Source: Chloroflexota bacterium
GTDB taxonomy: Bacteria; Chloroflexota; Anaerolineae; Anaerolineales; UBA11579
Reading direction: 5' to 3'
Length of the DNA: 48,173 bases
Assembly (NCBI GenBank): GCA_009391835.1
Contig: QWJF01000011.1
Location: forward strand, 1 to 48,173
Part shown: piece by piece, positions 8,230 through 16,360 of the stretch
Numbering within the stretch: position 1 is the first letter of the stretch
Layout of the letters: the number at the start of each line of letters is the position of its first letter
The notes under the pieces: generated by a model
What the model was told of the DNA's origin: nothing
Databases searched by the model: none
The model's input: only the letters and a program-made list of their open reading frames with translations
Translations under genes and position numbers: made by a program

Positions 8230-8589
8230 TTACTCGTCCTCGGGTGCAGGTGGGGGGCTTTCATCCTCTTGCTCGCCTGTGCGCGTCCAGGCCACAAACT
8301 TACGATCCAGATCTTTGATGGCGCGGCGGCCCTCACTGAGGTTGCGATTCACATCACTGCGCAAATCGTCAAAATCGTCAATCCCCGCTTGGCGGGCAAG
8401 GCTATCTGGCAGTGAGCGCAGTTCGCGGCTGGCGCGCAGCATGGCATGCCAAGCATCCGATTGGCGCAGGTGGCGCAGGCTGCGACCCAGGGTGGCGCCC
8501 ATTTTGACCATATCGCCGGGGCCAAAGACCACCAGCAGGATGATGAGGATGGCGATTAATTCAAGGGGGCCAATGCCGAAAATTTCCAA
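8230..8589 (-). CDS. tatA: Tat translocase subunit TatA/TatB
   Basis: This 119-residue protein has the short N-terminal membrane helix (IGPLELIAILIILLVVFGPG) followed by an amphipathic helix (MVKMGATLGRSLRHLRQ). This is the architecture of TatA/TatB, which form the pore or receptor complex with TatC. Its length, long helical tail and acidic C terminus (ending PPPAPEDE) fit TatB or a single bifunctional TatA. The sequence alone does not settle which. It abuts tatC downstream and follows nusB by two bases. Confidence 0.88.
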   Translation of the reverse strand: MEIFGIGPLELIAILIILLVVFGPGDMVKMGATLGRSLRHLRQSDAWHAMLRASRELRSLPDSLARQAGIDDFDDLRSDVNRNLSEGRRAIKDLDRKFVAWTRTGEQEDESPPPAPEDE

Positions 8590-8591
8590 AT

Positions 8592-9071
8592 TCAGGCCCC
8601 TGGCTCCTCGCCCGTGGACAGTTCGCCAGTTGAAAGCTCAGCAAGAGCTTTGAAAGCCTGGTGGATTTCGTTGATGCGCTCCGCGAGCCCGCCAAGCACG
8701 CCGTTGACGAAGCGGGGTGCGCTATCCGAACCGTAGCGCTTGGCCAACTCAACAGCTTCATTGATCGCCACCTTAACGGGCGTTTGTTTGGTCACGGCGA
8801 ATTCCCAGAGAGCGATGCGCAACAAATTGCGATCAATGATGGAGACCTGGTCAATAGGCCATTCGGGGGCGAGTTCGGCGATATAGTCATCCAGGGCTGC
8901 GCGCAGCGGCTCCACGCCGCGCACCAAATCTTCGGCAAAGGCAGCCGTTTTGGCATCCAACGCATATTCGGCCAAGCGCGCTTTGAGCACCTCGTCAACC
9001 GGGTGTTCGGCCAGGTCAATTTCGTAGAGCGCTTGGAGAGCCAGGCTGCGCGCCCGGGTGCGCGATTTCAT
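8592..9071 (-). CDS. nusB: transcription antitermination factor NusB
   Basis: NusB binds boxA RNA with S10 and takes part in rRNA antitermination. The 159-residue product matches the family: an N-terminal TRARSLALQALYEID, a central IDQVSIIDRNLLRIALWE, then INEAVELAKRYGSDSAPRFVNGVLGGLA. A polar tail carries a small repeat (LSTGELSTGE). The gene lies between the Asp23 gene (nine-base gap) and tatA. The Asp23-nusB pairing is common in Gram-positive-type genomes. Confidence 0.96.
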   Translation of the reverse strand: MKSRTRARSLALQALYEIDLAEHPVDEVLKARLAEYALDAKTAAFAEDLVRGVEPLRAALDDYIAELAPEWPIDQVSIIDRNLLRIALWEFAVTKQTPVKVAINEAVELAKRYGSDSAPRFVNGVLGGLAERINEIHQAFKALAELSTGELSTGEEPGA

Positions 9072-9080
9072 GAGGGGGTC

Positions 9081-9436
9081 TCAGTCGTTAGAGGGAAAAT
9101 CGATATCTTCGATATGGATATTGATCTGGCCGGCTTGCATGCCGACCATTTCAGTGAGGGCGCGGGCCACGTCGTCTTGGATTGTGCGGCTCACCTGGCG
9201 CAAGTTGACATCGTTTTGAGGATTACGTAAATATCCAGGTTCACGATGTCGCCTTCTGTTTTTACCTGGACACCCTCCAGGGCTTGCTTGGGGCGCGCCC
9301 ATTGCTTGAACTGGCTTGGCGTGGCGCCCATGCGGCTGACGCCCTCCACGCTGAGCGCCGTCAGGCGCGCAAGGTTGAGCAGCACCTGAGAGGCGATGGT
9401 GGTGGAACCGGGGGTAGGGGAAGTGGCAGTGGGCAT
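9081..9436 (-). pseudogene. Asp23/Gls24-family alkaline shock protein, frameshifted
   Basis: Two overlapping frames together encode one 118-residue Asp23-family protein. The first (from 9436) gives TTIASQVLLNLARLTALSVEGV, the family N terminus, and runs to NLDIYVILK. The second continues NDVNLRQVSRTIQDDVARAL...INIHIEDIDF, the family C terminus. The join is at a run of four T on the plus strand (9214-9217), and one additional base there restores a single frame. The likely explanation is a homopolymer error in the assembly, but a -1 slip on AAA-A during translation would also join them, and a true mutation is possible. Asp23 proteins are membrane-associated envelope-stress proteins. The neighbour is nusB. 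Confidence 0.82.
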
Positions 9437-9440
9437 TGGG

Positions 9441-10205
9441 CTAGAACATCGCCATGCCGCCGTCTACGGCGAGCGTTTGGCCCGTGATGTAAGCGGCCTC
9501 ATCGGAGGCGAGGAAGGCCACCGCGTAGGCGATTTCTGCGGGCTCGCCTTTGCGGCCCAGGGGGATCTGCTCAATAAAACTTTCGCGTATCTCTTCGGAG
9601 ACGCCTTCCCAAATTTCGGTATCCACGTAACCTGCGGCGACTGCATTGACCGTGATCTTGCGGCTGGCAATCTCTCGCGCCAGCGCTTTGGTAAAGCCGA
9701 TTTGCCCAGCCTTGGACGCCGAATAATTGGTTTGACCGGCGTTGCCAATCTGCCCGGAGATGGAAGTAATGTTGATGATGCGGCCAAAATGGGCCTTCAT
9801 CATCGGGCGAACAGCGGCCTTGGAGCAGTTGAAGGTGCCCTTGAGGTTGGTGGCGATCACTGCGTCGAAATCCTCCTCCGACATGCGCAAAATGAGCGTA
9901 TCGCGCGTAATCCCGGCGTTGTTGACCAAAATATCAATCTTCTCGAATTTGTCTATGGCCGCCTGGATTAGCGCGGCGGCTTGCTCAATGTCGGCCACAT
10001 TGGCCTGGACGGCCAACGCTTGCCCGCCGCCCTTCTCGATCTCGGCGACCACTTCATCAGCAGCTTTGGAAGCGCGGTTGTAATTCACCACGATGCGGGC
10101 GCCACGCGCGGCCAACTCCAGCGCGATGGCACGGCCGATGCCGCGCGAACCGCCGGTAACGACGGCGACGCGGCCCTCCAATGATTTCGTCTGTGATGCG
10201 GCCAT
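9441..10205 (-). CDS. fabG: 3-oxoacyl-ACP reductase FabG
   Basis: FabG reduces 3-oxoacyl-ACP with NADPH in type II fatty acid synthesis. The 254-residue SDR-fold protein has the cofactor motif TGGSRGIGRA (residues 17-26), NNAGIT (95-100), and the Ser148, Tyr161, Lys165 triad in INITSISG...NYSASKAG. It ends in GQTLAVDGGMAMF as FabG does. The start at 10205 is preceded by a GGAGA Shine-Dalgarno sequence, and a TATAAT on the minus strand lies at 10231-10236. It follows fabD in the same direction. Confidence 0.95.
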   Translation of the reverse strand: MAASQTKSLEGRVAVVTGGSRGIGRAIALELAARGARIVVNYNRASKAADEVVAEIEKGGGQALAVQANVADIEQAAALIQAAIDKFEKIDILVNNAGITRDTLILRMSEEDFDAVIATNLKGTFNCSKAAVRPMMKAHFGRIINITSISGQIGNAGQTNYSASKAGQIGFTKALAREIASRKITVNAVAAGYVDTEIWEGVSEEIRESFIEQIPLGRKGEPAEIAYAVAFLASDEAAYITGQTLAVDGGMAMF

Positions 10206-10246
10206 CTGGGTCTCCGATGCGAATTGAGGGATTATACCAAGCGGCT

Positions 10247-11197
10247 CTACTCGTCCCCGGCAAGCTTCTCAAAATCGGCGGGTTCACCTAGGGCGATGCC
10301 CTGCGCGTCGGGGTCGATGCGTTTGAGCAGGCCAGTGAGCACAGATCCGCTGCCCAACTCAATGAAGGTGCGCACGCCCTGGGCGCGCATAAATTGAACC
10401 GACTGGGTCCAGCGGACGCGCGAGGTGAGCTGGGCCTGCAAATCGGAGCGGATACTGGCGATATCGTCCATCGTGCTGGCCTCCACGTTGCCGATTACCC
10501 ACAGGACCGGATCGCGCAGACCCGATTCGTTGATCGCTTCGGTGAAGGCCTTTTGGGCAGGGGCCATTAAATGGGAATGGGCGGCGATGCTGACCGCCAG
10601 CGGCAGGGCGCGCCTGGCGCCGAATTCCTTAGCGGTCTGGATGGCGCGTTCAACGGCGGCCGAATGCCCGGAAATGACCACCTGGCCGGGGCAATTGTCG
10701 TTGGCAATTTCGACGATCTCGCCGTTGATGGAGGCGTCTACGGCGGCCATCTCCGCCTGGTGGATATCCAGCCCGAGGATGGCGGCCATGCCGCCGGGAT
10801 TATCTTCGCCGGCGCGCTTCATCAATTCGCCGCGGCGGCGCACCAGCTCCAGCGCTTCGGGGAAATCGAGCGCTTCGGCAGCCACCAGCGCGCTGAGTTC
10901 GCCGAGCGAATGCCCGGCCACGAAGGCGGGTTTGAGATCAGGATACTGTTCTTTGAAAACGCGCAGAGCGGCTACCGAATGGACCAGCAGAGCGGGTTGG
11001 GTGTTGATTGTGTCGTTGAGATCGTCTTCGGGGCCTTCCCAGGCGAGCGTTGAGAGAGCAAAGCCGAGCAGCTCGTCGGCTTCCTCGAAGATGGCTTTGG
11101 CGGCCGGGTAGTGGGCGGCCAGCGCCTGGCCCATGCCGACCTTTTGCGAGCCCTGGCCGGGGAAGACGAAGGCGCTGTTTTGGGGAATGAATTTCAT
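10247..11197 (-). CDS. fabD: malonyl-CoA:ACP transacylase FabD
   Basis: FabD loads malonyl groups onto ACP. The 316-residue protein has the N-terminal FVFPGQGSQKVGMG, the nucleophile elbow GHSLGE with Ser97, and the active-site His207 in IAAHSHLM. The C-terminal FIELGSGSVLTGLLKRI is also typical. It is the first gene of a fabD-fabG pair with a minus-strand TATAAT (11237-11242) about 40 bases before the start. The downstream fabG begins 41 bases after the stop. Confidence 0.96.
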   Translation of the reverse strand: MKFIPQNSAFVFPGQGSQKVGMGQALAAHYPAAKAIFEEADELLGFALSTLAWEGPEDDLNDTINTQPALLVHSVAALRVFKEQYPDLKPAFVAGHSLGELSALVAAEALDFPEALELVRRRGELMKRAGEDNPGGMAAILGLDIHQAEMAAVDASINGEIVEIANDNCPGQVVISGHSAAVERAIQTAKEFGARRALPLAVSIAAHSHLMAPAQKAFTEAINESGLRDPVLWVIGNVEASTMDDIASIRSDLQAQLTSRVRWTQSVQFMRAQGVRTFIELGSGSVLTGLLKRIDPDAQGIALGEPADFEKLAGDE

Positions 11198-11261
11198 GGG
11201 CGAGAATCCTAATTGGTGTGAAATGGCGATGCCTTGATTATAGTAAAGACTCGGGCGAGGG

Positions 11262-11293
11262 AAAACGAAAAGAGCCCCGCAATGCGAGGCTCT
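11262..11293 (-). terminator. intrinsic terminator of rpmF
   Basis: An inverted repeat AGAGCCCCGC (11271-11280) / GCGAGGCTCT (11284-11293), with one mismatch and a three-base loop, is followed on the minus strand by TTTTCGTTTT. It ends rpmF transcription before fabD. Confidence 0.82.
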
Positions 11294-11309
11294 CAGTGGG
11301 CAAAGGGGT

Positions 11310-11495
11310 TTATTCGCGTTCTACAGCGATAACTTCGCGGCCTTTGTAGTAGCCGCAGTTGAGGCAGACACGGTGCGGCAGGCGCTTCTCGCCGCAGTTC
11401 GAGCAGCTCACCAAGTTGCGCGCTTCGAGGGCATCGTGCGCTCGGCGGCGATCTCGGCGTCCTTTAGAAACTTTTCGTTTTGGTAGTGGGGTCAT
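11310..11495 (-). CDS. rpmF: 50S ribosomal protein L32
   Basis: This 61-residue basic protein starts TPLPKRKVSKGRRDRRRAH. It carries a zinc ribbon with two CxxC pairs (CSNC and CLNC), the form of L32 that keeps its metal site. It is transcribed from its own consensus promoter (11549-11577) and ends at a terminator, so it is separate from fabD despite the classical neighbourhood. Confidence 0.97.
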   Translation of the reverse strand: MTPLPKRKVSKGRRDRRRAHDALEARNLVSCSNCGEKRLPHRVCLNCGYYKGREVIAVERE

Positions 11496-11524
11496 GCGAC
11501 CACTCCTTTGGTTTTCAGCAAAAT

Positions 11525-11541
11525 GCCTGCTTTCCGCAGGC
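11525..11541 (-). promoter_or_regulatory. hairpin in the rpmF leader
   Basis: GCCTGC and GCAGGC arms with a five-base loop lie in the 5' leader between the promoter and the L32 start. It could be a regulatory or stabilising hairpin; no target is proven. Confidence 0.35.
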
Positions 11542-11548
11542 GCACGGG

Positions 11549-11577
11549 ATTATACAGGGGGTGTGCGGAGGTGTCAA
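11549..11577 (-). promoter_or_regulatory. consensus sigma-A promoter of rpmF
   Basis: On the minus strand, TTGACA (11577-11572) and TATAAT (11554-11549) are separated by exactly 17 bp, matching consensus at all twelve positions. Confidence 0.93.
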
Positions 11578-11770
11578 GCAATACAAGTGTAACTTATGTC
11601 AAGATTAAGAGGAAGGAGCTGGGCTTTGAAGTGTTTGGATTCATACAAATTAAATCTTGAATCGCTCCTCAAAAAATCCCCAGCACCAGGCGATTTTGGT
11701 CAGATAGATCAATGGCATTAGGTAAATATAGCGGGCAAATTTTCGCCACGAGGCGAGGAGTTGAGTCTTC

Positions 11771-12688
11771 TTAGTCTCCACGATCCAGCCCCACATCCTC
11801 CCAACTCGAACTGTCTTCGCGGCTTTCCAAATGGGTGAGCATGTTGACATTGGGCAGCGTAGCGCGGATATCCGCTTCGATCTGTTCCAGCAATTGATGG
11901 CCGCGGTGCACGCTCCAATCGCCGGGGACCAACACATGCAATGAAACGAAACGGCGTGGCCCGGATTGGCGGGTGCGCAACGCGTGGTAGGCGATGCCGT
12001 CTTCCTGCGTATAACGCTTGAGGGTTTCCTGCAATTTTTTCAATTCGGCGGGGGGCAGGGCGGTATCCATCAAGCCCAGCACCGATTTGCGCACGATGCG
12101 CCCGCCGGAGCGGGTGATGTTGGCGGCAACGAGGATTGCCACGATGGGATCCAGAAGCTGCCAACCTGAGATTGCGACCAGGCCCACACCAACCAGTACA
12201 CCCACCGAGGTCCATACATCGGTGAACAGATGCTGAGCGTTGGCCTCCAGTGTGGGCGATTCGTGGCGGCGGGCGGTGCGCAACAAAACCAGCGCAATGA
12301 CCAGGTTGATGGCCGAAGCGAGCATGGAGATGCCCAGGCCGATGCCCAGTTGCTGCAAGGGTTGGGGAGCGAGCAGGCGCTGCACGGCGGCGTAGGCAAT
12401 GCTAACGGCGGCAATCAAGATTAAGCCGCCCTCCACACCACTCGAAAAATATTCGGCTTTGCTGTGGCCGTAAGCGTGCTCTTCATCCGGCGGCTGCGAA
12501 GCCCAATTCAGCATCGCAATGGCGGTGAAGGCGCCGGCCAGATTTACGAAGGATTCGAGCGCATCCGAGAGCAGCCCCACGGAGCCGGTCAGCCAGTAGG
12601 CGCCCGCTTTGAGCAGGATGGTGACCAGCGCGGCCGCCAGCGAGAGCCAAGCGTAGCGTATGAGGAATACCCTGTTGGAAACTTGCAT
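11771..12688 (-). CDS. cation diffusion facilitator (CDF) family efflux transporter
   Basis: This 305-residue protein would export divalent metals (Zn, Co, Mn or Fe) in exchange for protons. It has six hydrophobic helices. Metal-site signatures are [16 protein letters not shown] in helix 2 and [14 protein letters not shown] in helix 5, followed by a cytoplasmic domain with [33 protein letters not shown] links helices 2 and 3. The frame is open far upstream into prfB, but the true start is ATG at 12688 or 12691. A TATAAT ends six bases before the ATG at 12688, with no Shine-Dalgarno sequence, which suggests a leaderless mRNA. The metal specificity is not readable. Confidence 0.92.
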   Translation of the reverse strand: MQVSNRVFLIRYAWLSLAAALVTILLKAGAYWLTGSVGLLSDALESFVNLAGAFTAIAMLNWASQPPDEEHAYGHSKAEYFSSGVEGGLILIAAVSIAYAAVQRLLAPQPLQQLGIGLGISMLASAINLVIALVLLRTARRHESPTLEANAQHLFTDVWTSVGVLVGVGLVAISGWQLLDPIVAILVAANITRSGGRIVRKSVLGLMDTALPPAELKKLQETLKRYTQEDGIAYHALRTRQSGPRRFVSLHVLVPGDWSVHRGHQLLEQIEADIRATLPNVNMLTHLESREDSSSWEDVGLDRGD

Positions 12689-12694
12689 CATTGG

Positions 12695-12700
12695 ATTATA
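12695..12700 (-). promoter_or_regulatory. -10 element, TATAAT six bases before an ATG (leaderless candidate)
   Basis: The minus-strand TATAAT is separated by CCAATG from the CDF start at 12688. It lies just beyond the end of prfB (12732). Confidence 0.5.
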
Positions 12701-12731
12701 GGCGTATTCGAGCCTAGCGAAGAAAGCGGGC

Positions 12732-13821
12732 TTAGCCCTTGCTGCCCACCTGCGAGCGAAGATAGGCTTCGATGAAGCCGGTGATATCGCCATCCAGCAC
12801 GCCCGAAGCGTTGCCTGCCTCATGGTCCGTGCGATGATCCTTGACCATTTGGTAGGGGTGCAACACGTAGGAGCGGATCTGGCTGCCCCATTCCGTTTTT
12901 TGGTAATCCCCGCGCAATTCGGCCATTTCTTTACTAGCCTTTTCGCGCTCGATCTGCAGCAGTCGCGCCTTGAGCACCTTGAGGGCGTTGTCGCGGTTTT
13001 GGGTCTGGGAGCGCTCGTTTTGGGAGGAGGCCACCACACCGCTGGGGACATGGGTTATGCGGATGGCGGTTTGGTTCTTTTGCACGCTCTGGCCGCCAGC
13101 CCCGCTGGAGAGAAAGGTGTCGATCTTGAGATCTTTCTCGTCCAGATCAATCTCGGCATCCTCCACCTGAGGAAGTACTTCCACCTGCGCAAAAGAAGTG
13201 TGGCGGCGCTTTGAGGCGTCGTAGGGCGAGATGCGCACCAGGCGGTGCACGCCCTTCTCGGCGCGCAGGTAGCCGTAGGCATAGGCGCCCTCAACACCAA
13301 TCGTGACGCTCTTGATGCCGGCTTCCTCTCCCTCGCTCAAGTCGAGGATTTGGCTTTTGTAGCCCTGCTGCTCGATCCAGCGCAGATACATCCGCTGCAG
13401 CATCATGGCCCAATCTTGAGCCTCGGTACCGCCCGCACCGGCGTTGATACTGAGCAGTGCGTCGCCAGAATCGTATTCGCCGGAGAGTAGCGTGCGCAGT
13501 TCGCGCTGATCCACCAGCGGCTCAATGGCATCCGCTTCGGCTTGCAACTCGGTTTGCAGACTGTCGTCGCCCAATTCGGCGAGTTCGAGCGCATAAGCCA
13601 CGCGTTTCTCCAGCGCGCGCCAGGCTTCCACCTCGTTGCGCAGGTCGGAGATGCGCTTCATCAATTTTTTTGCGTTTTGGGGATCATCCCATAAATCGGG
13701 CGCCTGGGATTGCTGCTCCAGCCCGACAAGATCCCGCTCCATTTTGGCTAAGTCAAAGACTCTCCAGGAGGGATTGGATGCGCTGCTGGGCGTCGTTCAG
13801 GCGAGAAATGATTTCGTGCAT
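12732..13821 (-). CDS. prfB: peptide chain release factor 2, with +1 programmed frameshift
   Basis: RF2 recognises UGA and UAA stop codons. The first 22 codons (from ATG 13821, with a GAGGT Shine-Dalgarno sequence) end at an in-frame TGA. After a +1 shift at CTT-TGA-C the frame continues for 340 residues, giving 362 in all. The catalytic GGQ sits in [15 protein letters not shown]. The codon-recognition loop is SPY in [14 protein letters not shown], where E. coli RF2 has SPF. The minus-strand TATAAT at 13853-13858 is a likely promoter. Calling the gene from the ATG at 13742 would lose the regulated N terminus. Confidence 0.96.
13751..13765 (-). promoter_or_regulatory. prfB programmed frameshift site (CTT TGA C)
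   Basis: The minus strand reads GGAGAGTCTTTGACTTAGCC. A Shine-Dalgarno-like GGAG lies three bases before the CTT, the stop is TGA followed by C, and the +1 frame is open. Low RF2 would favour the shift, so RF2 regulates its own synthesis, as known in most bacteria. Confidence 0.94.
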
Positions 13822-13893
13822 AATGACCTCGGGTGGGTAACTTTCAACCGTCATTATAGCCAATCGCAGAAGAATCTCCCTGTTGCGCGATGC

Positions 13894-13899
13894 TATAAT
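13894..13899 (+). promoter_or_regulatory. -10 element, TATAAT six bases before an ATG (leaderless candidate)
   Basis: TATAAT is followed by CGCGGC and then the moaC ATG at 13906. There is no Shine-Dalgarno sequence in between. The divergent prfB promoter lies about 40 bases away. Confidence 0.55.
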
Positions 13900-13905
13900 C
13901 GCGGC

Positions 13906-14385
13906 ATGTCTGAGCCCAAATTGACGCATGTAGATGAGAGAGGCCGCGCCCGCATGGTGGATGTGGGCGGAAAACCCGCCACCCAGCGCACGGCTGTGGC
14001 TGAGGGCCAGGTTCTGATGAGCGCTGAGACGCTTGCACTGATCCGTGAGGGGGCGCTCAAGAAGGGCGATGCCCTGAGCGTGGCGCAGATCGCCGGCATC
14101 CAGGCCGCCAAACGCACCGCGGAGTTGATCCCTTTCTGCCATCCCGTGCCCCTCGACCAGATTGCGGTTGATTTTGAACTGGACGATGCCTTACCCGGCG
14201 TGCGCATCCGGGCCACGGCGCACTGTACGGCGAAAACAGGCGTGGAGATGGAGGCGCTCACTGCGGTGTCCGTGGCGGCGCTCACGATCTACGATATGGC
14301 CAAATCCGCCGAAAAGACCATGCGTATAGCCGAAATCCGTTTGGTCAAGAAAACAGGCGGCAAGAGCGGGGATTTTGAAACGTGA
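13906..14385 (+). CDS. moaC: cyclic pyranopterin monophosphate synthase MoaC
   Basis: MoaC converts 3',8-cyclo-GTP to cyclic pyranopterin monophosphate in molybdenum cofactor synthesis. The 159-residue product starts [20 protein letters not shown] and has [41 protein letters not shown] and the C-terminal [19 protein letters not shown], all diagnostic. The start at 13906 follows a TATAAT by six bases and lacks a Shine-Dalgarno sequence. The gene heads an overlapping operon with a 56-residue protein and a MoaD-MoaE fusion. No moaA is in the window. Confidence 0.97.
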   Translation: MSEPKLTHVDERGRARMVDVGGKPATQRTAVAEGQVLMSAETLALIREGALKKGDALSVAQIAGIQAAKRTAELIPFCHPVPLDQIAVDFELDDALPGVRIRATAHCTAKTGVEMEALTAVSVAALTIYDMAKSAEKTMRIAEIRLVKKTGGKSGDFET

Positions 14386-14552
14386 CCGAGAAGGAGCGAT
14401 GGCTGCGGCGCGCCAAGAAGCTGGACAAAAAGAAACAAGCCATGCATATCTCGGGCCGCAGCGTGTTCACGCTGCAGGAGATTCTGCGCCGCAAAGCCGA
14501 GCGCGCTCGGCAGGGCAAGGCGCGGCAGAAAGAATTGAAATCCGATGAATAA
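14382..14552 (+). CDS. small basic protein in the moa operon (56 aa, GTG start)
   Basis: A GTG at 14382 overlaps the moaC stop (GTGA). The frame runs 56 codons to a TAA at 14552, which overlaps the moaD-moaE start at 14545 by eight bases. The product is rich in Lys, Arg and Glu (for example [15 protein letters not shown] and then [16 protein letters not shown]) and looks helical. I do not recognise the family. The gapless, doubly overlapping position between two moa genes is the main evidence that it is translated. Confidence 0.6.
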   Translation: MTEKERWLRRAKKLDKKKQAMHISGRSVFTLQEILRRKAERARQGKARQKELKSDE

Positions 14553-15246
14553 GGTCGAGTTGCTCTTTTTTGCCACTTTGAAGGAAAAGGCAGGGACGAC
14601 CCGCTCTAGTATGGAAATTCCCGAGAAGGCCAGCGTGAAGGAATTCAAAAGTCTCCTGCGCGAGAAATTCCCGGCATTGCCCGCGGGCGGCTCCTCCATC
14701 CTGGTGGCGATCAATAGAGAATATGCCTTTGATGACGAAGAGATTCCGAAGGATGCAGAGATCGCCCTGTTCCCGCCAGTGAGCGGCGGCTCGGCGCCCA
14801 CAATTTTTTCCATCACCGAAAACGAGATTGATCTAAACGCTATGCTGGCACAAATCACGCTGCCCACCACAGGCGCGGCCTGTTTTTTTAGCGGGATGGT
14901 GCGCAGTGTCACCACACGCGGTGAAGGCTACGCAACCGAGCATCTCGAATACGAGGCCTACGTGCCGATGGCCGAAGCCAAAATTCAGCAGGTGGCGGAG
15001 GAAATTCGCGCCCAGTGGCCCGAAGTAGAGGGGATTGCCATTGTGCAGCGGGTGGGGCTGCTGCAACCCGGCACGCCCACCGTGTTGATTGCCTGCACGG
15101 CCGGGCATCGCGACAGCGGCGTTTTTGAGGCTGCCCGCTACGGGATTGATCGCCTCAAGCAGATCGTGCCGATATGGAAGAAGGAAATCGGCACCCACGG
15201 GGAAATATGGGTGGAAGGCGAATACGTACCCAGCCAGGGGGATTAG
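14545..15246 (+). CDS. MoaD-MoaE fusion, molybdopterin synthase
   Basis: The 233-residue protein joins the small and large subunits of molybdopterin synthase, which inserts two sulfurs into cyclic pyranopterin monophosphate. Residues 1-82 are MoaD (ubiquitin-like fold), ending ALFPPVSGG. The GG at 81-82 is the usual C-terminal diglycine that is thiocarboxylated. Residues 85-233 are MoaE, with ACFFSGMVRS, LEYEAYVPMAEAKI, and the catalytic lysine segment RLKQIVPIWKKEIG. Because the diglycine is internal, cleavage after it is required for sulfur transfer, as reported for mycobacterial MoaX. It follows the 56-residue gene with an overlap and abuts the next gene. Confidence 0.93.
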   Translation: MNKVELLFFATLKEKAGTTRSSMEIPEKASVKEFKSLLREKFPALPAGGSSILVAINREYAFDDEEIPKDAEIALFPPVSGGSAPTIFSITENEIDLNAMLAQITLPTTGAACFFSGMVRSVTTRGEGYATEHLEYEAYVPMAEAKIQQVAEEIRAQWPEVEGIAIVQRVGLLQPGTPTVLIACTAGHRDSGVFEAARYGIDRLKQIVPIWKKEIGTHGEIWVEGEYVPSQGD

Positions 15247-16338
15247 ATGACGCACTATCATTGCAGCAATTGCCATCGCCCCTATCCTGAAGATGGCAGC
15301 CCCCATCTCTGTCTCCATTGTGGGGGCGTGTTTAGCGTTGATGGTCCAATCAGCTATTCGCAGGACAAGCTGGATCAGGATGCACGCGGCCTCTGGCGTT
15401 ACCGCTACACTTTCGGCTTGAGCAAGGCAGCCCCAATTATCACACTTGGCGAAGGCGATACGCCGCTGGCGCAGGCCGAGGCCTTCAAGCGCTCGATTCA
15501 TTTCAAACTTGAATTCCTCAACCCCACTGGCTCCTTTAAGGATCGCGGCACCGCGCCCCTGATCAGTGAATTGCTGGTGCGTGGGGTTGAGCGCGCGGTG
15601 GAGGATTCGTCGGGGAATGCAGGCGCCTCCTTTGCGGCGTACGCGGCCCGCGCCGGGATCGGCGCGCGGGTCTTCGTCCCCGATTCGGCCTCCGGTCCCA
15701 AGCGCGCCCAGATTGAGGCTTATGGGGCAGAATTGGTGAGCATCCTAGGGCCGCGCTCTGAAGCCGCCAGTGCCGTGCGCCGCGCCGCCGAGGGGGGAGA
15801 GGTGTATGCCAGCCACGCGTTGCTTCCCTACGGGTTAGCGGGCATCGCGACCATTGCGTATGAGCTTGTTGAGCAGTTGGGCCAGGTTCCCGGTTGCGTC
15901 ATCGCCCCGGTGGGGCACGGCAGCCTGCTTCTGGGCCTCGCCAAGGGATTTGAGGCGTTGAGGGCCGCAGGTATAATTGAGGGCCAGCCCCAATTAATCG
16001 GTGTGCAGGCCCGCGCTTGCGCCCCCTTGTGGGCGGTTGCCAATATGGGCGCGGCCGGGCTGGCCTGGATGACCGAAGGACAAACGTTGGCAGAAGGCGT
16101 GCGGGTCAGTAAGCCGGCACGCGGTGATGAATTATTGCGCCATATCGCCGAAAGCCAGGGCAGCATGTTGGCGGTTGAGGAAGAAGAAATCCTGGCTGGC
16201 CGCGACGCACTGGCTGGTTTGGGGTTTTATGTTGAGCCGACCTCTGCGATTGTTTGGGGGGCGTTGGAGCAGGTGGCGGCGGAATGCCCGGACCCTATTG
16301 TGGTGTTATTGAGTGGTTCGGGATTGAAGGCGGTTTAG
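15247..16338 (+). CDS. threonine synthase-like PLP enzyme with zinc ribbon
   Basis: The 363-residue protein has an N-terminal zinc ribbon (Cys6, Cys9, Cys22, Cys25) followed by a fold-type II PLP domain. It has GEGDTPL (68-74), NPTGSFKDRG with the PLP lysine Lys98, and EDSSGNAGASFAAYAARAG. Threonine synthases that convert O-phosphohomoserine to threonine have this layout. Cysteate synthase and other thrC paralogues do too, so the substrate is uncertain. The ATG directly follows the moaD-moaE stop with no spacer, so it is in the moa operon. Confidence 0.85.
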   Translation: MTHYHCSNCHRPYPEDGSPHLCLHCGGVFSVDGPISYSQDKLDQDARGLWRYRYTFGLSKAAPIITLGEGDTPLAQAEAFKRSIHFKLEFLNPTGSFKDRGTAPLISELLVRGVERAVEDSSGNAGASFAAYAARAGIGARVFVPDSASGPKRAQIEAYGAELVSILGPRSEAASAVRRAAEGGEVYASHALLPYGLAGIATIAYELVEQLGQVPGCVIAPVGHGSLLLGLAKGFEALRAAGIIEGQPQLIGVQARACAPLWAVANMGAAGLAWMTEGQTLAEGVRVSKPARGDELLRHIAESQGSMLAVEEEEILAGRDALAGLGFYVEPTSAIVWGALEQVAAECPDPIVVLLSGSGLKAV

Positions 16339-16360
16339 CAGCGATTCAAGAGGAGTAAGC

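Noticed and set aside
11650-11937. Minus-strand frame overlapping the CDF end, whose tail (YIYLMPLIYLTKIAWCWGF) recalls a glycosyltransferase C terminus
   Set aside because: Most of it is a shadow of the CDF gene in another frame. The remaining tail is too short to support a gene or a remnant.
12689-13051. Upstream extension of the CDF frame into prfB
   Set aside because: It lies within the real prfB frame, and the transporter's first helix begins just after 12688.
13636-13905. Upstream extension of the moaC frame over prfB
   Set aside because: The frame is open by chance on the strand opposite prfB. The moaC family N terminus begins at 13906.
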